Positions 57,201 through 64,000 of a stretch of 64,000 nucleotides of DNA are shown piece after piece. Both the position numbers and the translations under genes were made by a program. Location of the stretch: NCBI GenBank assembly GCA_947359465.1, contig OX375873.1, positions 43,992,437 through 44,056,436 of the forward strand. Direction: 5' to 3'. A model generated the notes under the pieces. It saw only the letters and a list, made by a program, of their open reading frames with translations. It made no database searches and was not told the origin of the DNA. Every line of letters begins with the position of its first letter. The stretch's first letter is position 1. Origin of the DNA: Metellina segmentata (lineage: Eukaryota; Arthropoda; Arachnida; Araneae; Tetragnathidae).

Positions 57201-60200
57201 CACATTTTTTTTTTACATTGCTGCATTATTTATCACTTTATAAGTACAATAACATTATTAGAATGTTAGAACCACAAAATATTTTTTTCATGTAATCTTT
57301 TGTTTTGAGAAGTGTTTTTTGCACTTCTTGCATAGGCACATTTTATTGCTACAAAACATAAATTTTGTACATACTATATCACTCTCACTTTAAAGTAACA
57401 CAATATTTGTAGGAAATAAGACACAAAAACAATTTTTTAATACAAGTTTTACTGTGTGTGGTATTTCACGAAACAGTTATTTTTCATGATGCAAAGGTCC
57501 ATTTGACATTTTGTACACATAACTCTTGTCCTGGATTTGTATCCAGCTAACCTACACTTTTATCATTCATAAATTATGGCACATGGCCTACATTATCAAG
57601 TCTAATTTCTTTGATGGGTTGATTGACAACCTTCCTCTGCTTTTTTTGAGTTTCTTCCTCTGAATATGTTTGTTTTATTTCGTTTTTTGTAATGTTCCCT
57701 TCATGTTTAATGAGGGCTTATGCCATCTGTATTCGGTAATCAATAAGGGATAAAAATTTTACTTTATTTGCTTTATAATAGAGTACATACCAACACAGCA
57801 GTTAGAAATAACCAGATCCACAAAATGAATTAACACTCTTACTGGCCATTTCTTTGTTCGCATGGTACACCTATAATAGGCCAAATAGCGGTCACATAAA
57901 TGGGTTCCATCCATTCAGCTATTATAGGCCTGAACAACTGCTGGCTGTGGTACAATAATCTTTTTTTTTTCTCCTCCTTTGACCACCTCATGCAGCTTGA
58001 CACAAGTTCACTGCCCAAATATGACGATAAAAATAAAACACCTTTACTGTCTTTCCCCTTTAAAATGCATAGTTTTTCATCATTATTTCCAAGTTCATCC
58101 CACTCTCCTCTTTTTAATGTTGTGTCCAATTTTAATTTATTTCGGGCATTTCCAATTTTGTTTGTCCTAATCATACCAGCTGTAAAAATTTCTTTCTCAA
58201 GGAGATACTTATCATATTTCAGGCCCGTGAAGTACCAGCCGTATACTACATGTTACCAGTTTGAGGGGATAATTTCTGACAATATCTTTACAACACTTCG
58301 TCCAAGGCCCAAAACTTTCATGTCCTCAGAGGAAACACAACCCTTTCCAATATATATTAGGTAGTCTTTTGCCTAAAAATCGAATCAATATTATCAAAAT
58401 AAAATTTTTAGATAATAGGAAAACGTTAAACTTTTCTCTATATTAAAAAAAAGTTGCCGCCGCCATATGATTGAAAACTGTGTTGTTAAGCTCGATTCTT
58501 AAACCGAGAAAGTACTGATCGGAAAAAAACGAAATTAACAAGATTTGTTCTTCATTGTATTCCCTGGAAAATTATTACATTTTTTTTCCAATGCAGCTAT
58601 TAGTTTAGGGTTTATTAAATGTCAAAATTGAAGAAGCGAAATTTCTTCCGTGAGTGAGCAAAACACATACAAATTTTCAGTCTTCAGCCGTGAGTTTTTT
58701 TTAAAGAGTACCTCTCAATGTAAATTTTTGCAGCTCGTCGAGTTTTTTTAAAAATTTCAATTTGGTTCTTGATAATATTTTTTTGAAATTCGGGAAAAAT
58801 CAAGACATTTTTGTTACTTTTTTAAAAACCTGCCATATCTATATTTTATTACTATTAGTTTTCAATTTTTTAAATATCGCAGTATACCTCAGAATATACT
58901 CTTTCTTACGGTACTATTATTTTTGAAATCGGTTAATAATTAAATTGGATGCGATCAAAAGTTTGTCATACAAAATTCGGTATCTTTGGATATTTTCGCT
59001 ACTTTTTGTTACAACCGTTAGCTAAAACTGTCATATCTATATTGTATTGCTATTAGTTTTTTATTTTGAAAATAGCGCAGTATACCTCAGACTATACTCT
59101 TTCTTACGGTACCATTATTTAAAAAATTGGTTCATAAATAAATTCGATGCAATCAAAAGTTGGTGACACAAATTTCGTATTTTTTATTTCGCAGAGTAAA
59201 TTTGCAGAGCATTGTATTTGTGGAGGGTTGTATTTTTGACTATCGGGTTTGCCAGATATCAAATTTATCGTAGGAACAATTGCCATAAAAATGATTTCTT
59301 TTTATTTGGTCGAGGAAAAAGGCTCGTTTTTTTCCCTCTGTTCTCAGACGGTTTACCGAGAAAGCACAAAGTACACATCGTAAAGTTTGGAGATTAACAG
59401 GGTTTACTTAAAATTGTACAGGGAACAAGATGCAGAAGATTTTTTACTCATGCGGCTATTAGTTTAGGGTGCATTAAGTCTTAAAGTAAAAAAGAGTGAA
59501 ATCACTTGCGTAAGAGGTATTGGTTTGCTTCGCAAACTTAACGGGATTGCGTAGCAATCCCTGGGGGTCGGCGAGCGTAAGCGAGCAGGGGGCGAAGCCC
59601 TCGCTGTGACGTCATGGACCGTAAAGTGAAACCAGGATAATACAAATTATTCAGATAGTTTGACTATGCGAAAGGAATGTTGGTTTGCGAAGCAAACCAA
59701 ATGCCATATGTAAAAGGAGTGTTGGATGGGAACCAAATGGGATTGTGTAGCATTCTCCGGGGGTTGGCGAGCGTAAGCGAGCAGGGGGCGGAGCCCCCTA
59801 GTAATTTAAAAATTATAAAGATCTCATAAAATTCCTTAAACAGTTCAAAATAGAATGTTCGTTAAATTTGTGAAAGGACGAAACGTACAAGATAACAATG
59901 CCAATTTTAGCCGCCAAGTACTCATATCCACTTACCTGGATCTATATAAAAATCTTTCTCAAATGCACAAAATGCAGATTTAAATCAGATAAACTATTTC
60001 ACCACATATATAAGGAAATTGTCAACTAAAACATATTAACTAAAGGATTTCAAATTTATTAGAAACAAATGATATTTACTTATTTTTACTAGAACGTTGA
60101 ATCAATTTCATTTCTTCTAAATCGCTTTTGAATAATAAATATTCCACAGGAATTACAGATCTATACAGCCTTTTATTGATGTCAATCGGAAGCCTAGACG

Positions 60201-63200
60201 CCCACGCATATATACCCGAGTTCTTAACTACCAATTTTTTCAGAAAGATTGCCCACGTAATGTGGACCCAGGGAGCGAAGAGGTTACAGTCATGTCAATT
60301 TAATTTAGTGAAAATTTTAGATTTATGTTATTTGTTTGACCAAATTTACTCACCACAATGCTACTAATCTTTTTAACTAGCACTATCCTATTTTAGGTTT
60401 GAACTCTAACCAAATTAAAAATTGTTAACCCTAGCACTGAAAATTGTTTGAATAACAAATGTTTTCGAGTGATGAGTTAAGTTAATGTTGATAATATATT
60501 GAAATCATTTTAATATTTGTTTCTTTAAATAACAATGCTTATTCTTGCATCCTTTATAATAATAAATACAATGTTCAGAGTATATGAAAAATGGATTGTT
60601 TTTTCATATTTAATTTTCATGTTATGATGTGGGTTGTTACTTTTAATTTTTACATATGGCTGCATTTACAGGATTTAGTACTGATGATACTGAAGATGAA
60701 CACTTGGAAACTGTGGAGCCATCTTCAAAAAAATTCAAGGGAGATTTCAAAAATCCTGCACAATACATAGAAAAAGGTTTGTTATTCAAATTTATAATAT
60801 TTAAGTTTTGATTAGTAGTATATTTCTAAGTTCTCTAACTAATTCATTATATTTTGTATATACTATTTTTTGAAGCTATTTAATTTTGAAAGTGTAAATG
60901 AGGCAAAATTACCTCTGTTACGAGGAACACAGCTTTGTTAGGTATAAGGGTAGTGACAGATAGTACCAGACACCTTTCCATTGCTTCTGAAGAAGCAACT
61001 ACATTTACCATAGTTTATTTTATCTTTGAAATCTTAATTCAAATAAATAATTGGCCCAAACAATCTTTGTAACCCTCTTTCTTTAAATTTGTTTCTGCAG
61101 CCATTTTGCCCAATCATGGCAGCATTGCAAAATATAAATATTTCATATTCACTTAGAAGTATATTGATTAAATTCCAGGTTATAAAAAAATACAGTTTTT
61201 AAAAAACTAAAAATTGGTTTTATTTGCAAAGAAAAGATTTTTGTGATTTTAATTAATCTTTTGCCTTTTTCAAGTTTAAACTTGTTGGGTATAAAATATG
61301 CAAATCACAGTGTAGTTTCTAGATAGTTCTGATTTATGTTAAACACATTGACCTTTAGACTATGGCCAGTATAACAGTTGTACCGTGAGAGTTTTCCTTT
61401 CTAGAGTCACTCGGTATGCATGCTGTACTGGAGATGTTTTCTCCCTTTTAAGTGTCCACTGACATTGATCAACATTTGCGAGCTGTCAGTGACTGACCCT
61501 TAAGAGGGTAGGTCCTTTTGTTTGCAGCCCTAGCGTGTCAAGCAATGTGTGAACTCTGAAACACAGAAAATCGCAGCAGTGATATGGTTGTTGATCGAAG
61601 AAGCCATAGTCGAAAGGTTAATATTTATGATGACTAACAATAATGAATTGAGAAATGTAGTAGAGTAAATTTTTTCAAGATTAGAACTAGGAACTATTAG
61701 GAATTAGCTTAGTGAATTGCACGATAGAGTAAATAGAACAGCGCAACACAGATGCCATGCATAAACAATGTTTTCCCATCTGGTTCTTGAGCATTTTAGT
61801 TTGATTTTAACCCATAACCCCTGGCATAAAATTTTTGGGACAGTGGGATCCTGTAACCTTATATATCTAACACCATATTATAAATTTTTGTGCAGAATTA
61901 ATCAATAATCAAGGCAAATTTAATAACTTTTTTGCATTATATGTTTACTGTATATAAATAAAGTGTATCGAATTTATTTACTTATTTTTATAAAAAATGT
62001 TTTGGTTAAAGATTTGCTTTTGAGGAAAAACAAATCATGTCACCAATAAAAAATAAAATTGAAGCAACTTGCAACAAAAATTTTGTAAAAATTCCTTTTC
62101 CTCATTTATATTTAACTTGCAAAAAATACTTCTGTGTGAAAAAATGTTACTTGTAAGTACATAGTAAAAAATGAGACAAAACAAAATCATACATAAATTG
62201 AAATCAAAGTACCTATTTTTCAAATTTTCTCTGATCATTGATTATTTCAAAGCTGCATTCCAAGCATACAAAAAGGGTTTGTACATAACATACAAGAAAA
62301 TGAATTTTTTCTCTATGCCAGAACATGTCAGTCGAGTGGAATTTTGAACATGCAGTAATTTTTTTACTGCATGTTTCAGCATCTCTCTCTATCATCAACA
62401 TTAAAATAGGTTTTCTCTTCAATCCATAATCCATTTTGTTAACATATACCCAGTTATGAGATGGATGAATTAACTTTTGCTTTCCATATTTCAATTCCAT
62501 AAATACAGAATAGTTGTGCTAGCAATGTAAAGAATTTCTAAGGATTTAGCCTGAAATTTCTCAATTAAATTTAAATAATAAAAAACATCATACAAAACGA
62601 AATTAAAGTATTTAAATCGCCAATTAAGATTTATGTGCAAAATTGAAATGCTTTTGTGATACTGCAGAAACCTTTTTACATTGTGACAAAATGTCTATTT
62701 TTTCATAAGACTACTTAACTTATATGATATAGAGATCTTAACTTATTTGAATAATTAAACTTAATACTGGAACGAAAATTGAATTTAAAATTTTGAGTTA
62801 AATCAATGATCTTTTTGATAAAACAGCTTGATTTAAATCAGCCTACCCAATTTGTTAAATATTAAGCTATTTTAAGGCATTCCACAAAAATAGAGTTATA
62901 TTTTTGTAGGATTTCAACAGGTGAATGAAAAACTTATGTAACCATCAGCAACAATAATGTTTAGTTGAAATACCTTTCTGGTTGAATATGCACTGTTTTC
63001 TAAAGTGAATAAAAAATTATTTATTTATATTTTTTGCATTGCTGCCATAATTGGGCAAAATGGCCATAGAAACAAATCTAAAGAAAGGGTTCAAAGATTG
63101 TTCATATGAATCAATAATTCAAAGGTTGCAGTGATTGCAGTCAGAATTGCTCGAGGATTAATTAACCTCAAAGTACTCTTTCAGACATTAATATCAAGGT

Positions 63201-63571
63201 TGTTTAGTAATTTAGGCCCTCCTGCAAGAAAAGTGTCCTATGACATGCAGACAAAACAGCATGCCATTTGAAAAGATTGGTATTTTAGATTGCTACTGAA
63301 AATAGAGGTTCCTGTACATTATTATTTTTATGAATACATTAAAAAATATTTGACATTCAGAGTAACTCAAAACATTGTTAAAATACATATTTCTGTAACA
63401 GAGTAATAAACTCCAATTTATTTTTATGCATTTGTTTTTCGACTTGCAGAATTATCAACAGATCAAACAGACAGTGAAAGTGATGATAAGGTTTCTGTTA
63501 TAAAAATGACACCTAATATGCCTAGTATGGATATCCTGAATGGGAGCTATGGAGTTGGAATGAAATTAATG
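45456..63571 (+). CDS. Acidic serine-rich protein, possible G-patch start (5' exons only)
   Basis: Proposed exons: 45456-45480, 55788-55826, 56220-56324, 60672-60776, 63450-63571; the gene continues past the window. They join in one frame with no stop (132 codons). All internal junctions but the last are phase 1. The product starts MNKFKSLSDSSTSESEDD, then two similar 35-residue blocks with STDDTE and FK-x-P-x-x-Y-x-E, then ELSTDQTDSESDDK, ending NGSYGVGMKLM. The ending resembles the first helix of a G-patch (G-x-x-L/M-L/M-x-K-M-G-W), which would finish in the next exon. A serine/acidic N-terminus before a G-patch occurs, for example, in CMTR1 cap methyltransferase. That identity is a guess. 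The first exon is the weakest part. Confidence 0.72.
45481..47116. other. Intron 1 of the second gene: unassigned repeats
   Basis: Contains an AAATCA-rich patch near 46200. The 46550-46880 block recurs at 62320-62680 in the same orientation. No exon seen. Confidence 0.4.
46550..46880. repeat. Dispersed repeat, copy 1
   Basis: About 330 bp match 62320-62680 in order (GTGGAATTTTGAAC, ATTCCATAAATA, GTGTAAAGAATT/AATGTAAAGAATT, AAGATTTATGTGCAAAATTG). Probably the interior of an unidentified transposon near AAATCA-rich ends. Confidence 0.6.
47117..48634. mobile_element. hAT-type element, AAATCA family, copy 3 (truncated)
   Basis: Left end CAGGGTGAAAAGATTAAAATC. The interior is colinear with copy 1 but inverted (for example AGTGTTTAAACTTTCAT in copy 1 and its mirror at 48448). 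The right end is lost near 48634, so no target duplication remains. It contains a separate insertion flanked by TA runs (about 47590-48220). Confidence 0.75.
47590..48220 (+). mobile_element. Unclassified insertion, possible solo LTR
   Basis: Higher-GC sequence between (TA)n runs in the hAT copy. It contains an AATAAA (48042) about 50 bp before GACCCAGAATTACA, the order expected for the R/U5 part of an LTR. The boundaries are hidden by the TA runs. Weak call. Confidence 0.35.
48670..48856 (-). repeat. Partial copy of the 54070-54240 repeat (family C Helitron body)
   Basis: The reverse complement matches 54070-54240 (CTACTAGTGG, ATATCCRAAAATTAGAAA, TTTTTTCAATATAA). It is cut at 48856 by the Tc1 element. 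Confidence 0.65.
49115..49667 (-). pseudogene. Tc1-like transposase, catalytic part (broken)
   Basis: In changing frames: IHIWREWGTRNNPSNII, ALHIFQGGSVTGARY, then FLFMDNNATPHRT, the second catalytic Asp box, and ESENIECMDL. The W-P-x-x-S-P-D-L-N-P-I-E block with the catalytic Glu is deleted, and reading resumes with QLIDNLILSMGRRC. Frameshifts plus loss of the Glu make it inactive. Confidence 0.82.
50390..50980 (-). pseudogene. Unclassified transposase, left-arm copy
   Basis: Mirror image of the right-arm gene, reading outward on the minus strand. Open 50392-50757: THKFHAFILLDLNSVKTKIY, FFYDSEAHRHKLSLV, then a frame change with the downstream part (KKWWLAHVDSKDY and FLHPKRPLLSY in another frame). 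W-W-x-x-x-V ... F-L-H-P-x-x-P is the module that usually follows the ATSxGK block in this protein type. Decayed. Confidence 0.6.
51050..51700 (+). pseudogene. Unclassified transposase, right-arm copy
   Basis: YYFPDGSAAQC, then LCYHKEDF, then (open 51164-51436) WHFYATSYGKRICDGVGDM, VKRLACKASLRN, ILTPFQLFQ and ITFFYVTDEE. After a frameshift: FHVFIPLDLN and KTKIYSF. F-x-D-G-x-x-x-Q followed by ATS-x-GK-x-x-CDG-x-G-x-x-VKR is a transposase-like C-terminus I know from repeated ORFs in arthropods and cnidarians. The Asp in PDG is the likely catalytic residue. The N-terminal half is absent. Confidence 0.65.
52448..52753 (-). pseudogene. Tc1-like transposase N-terminus
   Basis: Helix-turn-helix region: DIWMTLPEVESLGRKIEEGQ, then FGIAHSIVSRIWRAFQTT and SNSRPRATTAA (positions 52495-52753). 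The last codons of this open frame run into the foldback end. The remainder of the gene is at 49115-49667. Confidence 0.82.
53007..54069. other. Unassigned, with a coding-like stretch
   Basis: On the plus strand at 53280-53560 fragments such as IWSEVGFHLSFMGSLGSIMD and LKQLFTTIYAE, then in another frame EKMLSRALKVKING, look like one decayed protein, possibly of transposon origin. 53940-54030 has another short open stretch. I cannot name either. Confidence 0.3.
54070..54520 (+). mobile_element. Family C Helitron, 3' part (decayed)
   Basis: Shares CAGCGCTCACATTT, AATATTTTTTTGGAAT and GCAAGCGAAGCGAG with 15340-15669. The end has decayed to GCCCCATAG, and the terminal hairpin is partly lost. It lies in intron 1 of the second gene. 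Confidence 0.65.
54603..55468 (+). mobile_element. Family B Helitron, nearly complete
   Basis: A, then TCTCTACTATTATAAAAGG at 54603. It ends with GCCAC-GCA-GTGGC and CAGG in place of CTAG, before T. The tail carries three TTGGTTTGC-type hairpins (near 55220, 55290 and 55400), the last with a 10-bp perfect stem and a GAA loop. The 866-bp element is non-coding. Confidence 0.82.
55469..55787. other. Intron sequence before exon 2: nothing recognised
   Basis: AT-rich, with a usable polypyrimidine/AG acceptor at its end (55787). Confidence 0.5.
55788..55826 (+). CDS. Exon 2: SSTSESEDDHAK
   Basis: 39 bp between TTATTTTCAG and GTAAGAGTC, phase 1 on both sides. Acidic/serine-rich, with likely casein-kinase-2-type sites. 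Confidence 0.7.
56220..56324 (+). CDS. Exon 3 (105 bp)
   Basis: Acceptor TTTCCAAAAG, donor GTAAGT, phase 1 on both sides. Encodes RSTDDTEEENPADAF, then YKAALQSTKFKSPNKYAER. Same length, phase and layout as exon 4. Confidence 0.8.
56325..57002. other. Intron sequence: nothing recognised
   Basis: AT-rich sequence between exon 3 and the piggyBac remnant, with no coding signal. Confidence 0.45.
57003..58370 (-). mobile_element. piggyBac-type transposon remnant
   Basis: Carries a decayed piggyBac transposase. Its 3' end on the left has ACCTCTTTGCTACCAGCC at 57007, which resembles a piggyBac terminal repeat, but the TTAA target is mutated here. The other end was not found, and a Helitron starts at 58435. 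Confidence 0.65.
57460..58370 (-). pseudogene. piggyBac transposase, central to C-terminal part
   Basis: In order, with frame changes: VSSEDMKVLGLGRSVVKIL, HVVYG, YDKYLLEKEIF, then (open 58174-57839) MIRTNKIGNARNKLK, KRGEWDEL, then KWPVRVLIHFVDLVISNCCV, DNVGHVP, and the cysteine-rich end LAGYKSRTRVMCTKCQMDLC with NCFVKYHT. This is the piggyBac layout: DDE core, then the GxxRxDN/YYRxxxRxKKWP block, then the C-terminal cross-brace zinc finger that binds DNA ends. Multiple frameshifts. It is in an intron of the plus-strand gene. Confidence 0.82.
58435..59801 (+). mobile_element. Family A Helitron, copy 4 (best preserved)
   Basis: TCTCTATATTAAAAAAAAG at 58435 (here after a T, not A), ending GGGGGC-GGA-GCCCCC and CTAG before T at 59802. 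Body 1.08 kb, then two tail modules (59519-59605 and 59690-59801) with hairpins GGGATTGC-GTA-GCAATCCC, GGGC-GAA-GCCC and a 9-bp stem TTGGTTTGC with a GAA loop. The modules are separated by GTGACGTCATGG. Confidence 0.88.
59802..60671. other. Intron sequence: nothing recognised
   Basis: AT-rich sequence upstream of exon 4. One 79-codon open stretch at 60128 has no family features and no conserved splice context. Confidence 0.45.
60672..60776 (+). CDS. Exon 4 (105 bp), duplicate of exon 3
   Basis: Acceptor TGCATTTACAG, donor GTTTGT, phase 1 on both sides. Encodes FSTDDTEDEHLETVEPSSKK, then FKGDFKNPAQYIEK. It aligns end to end with exon 3. Confidence 0.8.
61020..63125. repeat. Inverted repeat pair, about 130 bp, 1.85 kb apart
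   Basis: 61020-61160 and 62998-63125 are inverted copies (GCCATTTTGCCCAATCATGG and GCAAAATATAAATA on the left, mirrored on the right). They may be the ends of a transposon whose exact termini have decayed, inside an intron of the second gene. Confidence 0.6.
62320..62680. repeat. Dispersed repeat, copy 2
   Basis: Same order of blocks as 46550-46880, here between the two inverted arms at 61020 and 62998, which suggests it is the interior of that element. Confidence 0.6.
63450..63571 (+). CDS. Exon 5, leading into a possible G-patch
   Basis: Acceptor CGACTTGCAG, donor GTATGT, phase 1 to 0. Encodes LSTDQTDSESDDK, VSVIKMTPNMPSMDI and LNGSYGVGMKLM. It begins with the same STD motif as exons 3 and 4. 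The next exon lies beyond the window. Confidence 0.8.
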
Positions 63572-63821
63572 GTATGTGGTATTGAATAATTGTATTACGA
63601 ATTTTGTTAATTTTTAACATTACTGGTAAATAACATTCAGTTAAATATTTTGTGATCATATATATAAATGCATATTTTTCTTTATTTTAAAATAATTTTT
63701 ATTGAATACATCTGATTCTCTTGTATTCATTATGTTCTGTTCTTGAGGTATTTGAATTTGTCAGAGCTCCTTTACTAAGCTGCCTGTTGATTTTAATTAT
63801 TTGATAAACTCAGAAATGTTA
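63572..63821. other. Intron sequence after exon 5
   Basis: AT-rich. Nothing coding. The next exon must lie beyond the window. Confidence 0.4.
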
Positions 63822-64000
63822 CAGGGTTCCCACGGGTGCTTAGAAAGTGCTTATTTTGACCTTCCATTTCTAAGGGCCCTTAGAAGTGCTTATTTTTCAT
63901 CAATAGTCCTTAGAAAGTGCTTATTTTCCTTTGAAAACAACATTCAGTTTTCAGATGATGATATTTTTTCACAATATTTCCGACCTCTTTTTAGCGGCTG
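63822..64000 (+). mobile_element. Start of a hAT-like element, cut by the window end
   Basis: Begins CAGGGTTCCCACGGGTGCTT, a typical hAT-style terminus, followed by three repeats of CTTAGAAAGTGCTTATTTT-like units. The other end is outside the window, so no TSD can be checked. Confidence 0.5.

Noticed and set aside
57900..58364. 154-codon plus-strand frame
   Set aside because: It is the antisense shadow of the piggyBac transposase remnant on the minus strand.
60128..60367. 79-codon plus-strand frame as an exon
   Set aside because: No splice signals in phase with the neighbouring exons and no protein features.

Overview
This is an AT-rich animal nuclear window, most likely from an arthropod and probably an arachnid such as a spider. 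Its two supported host genes have introns with GT..AG junctions. Almost everything else is transposon-derived: Tc1/mariner, pogo, hAT, P/THAP-like, piggyBac, Harbinger-like and Helitron DNA elements, a RNase-H-bearing LINE, a Ty3/Gypsy fragment, tRNA-derived SINEs and a satellite. The Tc1, LINE and SINE types resemble families I associate with spider genomes. The placement is inference, not a search result.

Host genes. RBX1/ROC1, the RING subunit of cullin-RING ubiquitin ligases, lies on the minus strand from 44748 to 26954 in six coding exons that join in phase to a complete 116-residue protein. On the plus strand, 707 bp upstream of the RBX1 start, begins a second gene (ATG at 45456; exons 55788-55826, 56220-56324, 60672-60776, 63450-63571, continuing past the window). 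It encodes an acidic, serine-rich N-terminus and ends in what may be the start of a G-patch. Two of its exons are both 105 bp and look duplicated. The two genes form a head-to-head pair, with a SINE in the shared upstream region.

Layout. 1-4.9 kb: microsatellite, a minus-strand Helitron (711-2247), a dimeric about 220-bp satellite (2690-3545), and SINE and Helitron pieces. 4.9-10.7 kb: a pogo-type element (4918-10653) holding a deleted Tc element and a Tc1 element that is itself split by a THAP/P-like element and an 8-bp-TSD element. 10.7-13.5 kb: a long-TIR transposon with a decayed transposase. 13.5-17.8 kb: a hAT transposase pseudogene split by a Helitron (itself hit by a MITE and another Helitron) and by a full-length Tc1 element. 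18-25 kb: SINEs, a hAT, a Harbinger-like element, a LINE fragment and a head-to-tail Helitron pair. 25.3-26.4 kb: a hAT copy. 27-44.7 kb: RBX1, with P-like, Helitron, hAT and a mariner element containing LINE and Gypsy insertions in its introns. 45.5-64 kb: the second gene, whose introns hold a hAT copy, a Tc1 element containing a 2.8-kb foldback palindrome, Helitrons, piggyBac and dispersed repeats.

The most unusual signal is in the Helitron tails. Three tail types end in CTAG next to T and carry arrays of very short perfect hairpins closed mostly by G-N-A triloops. Two of these Helitrons abut exactly, 3' end to 5' end. All transposase genes seen here look inactive: the only full-length one has lost its first catalytic aspartate.
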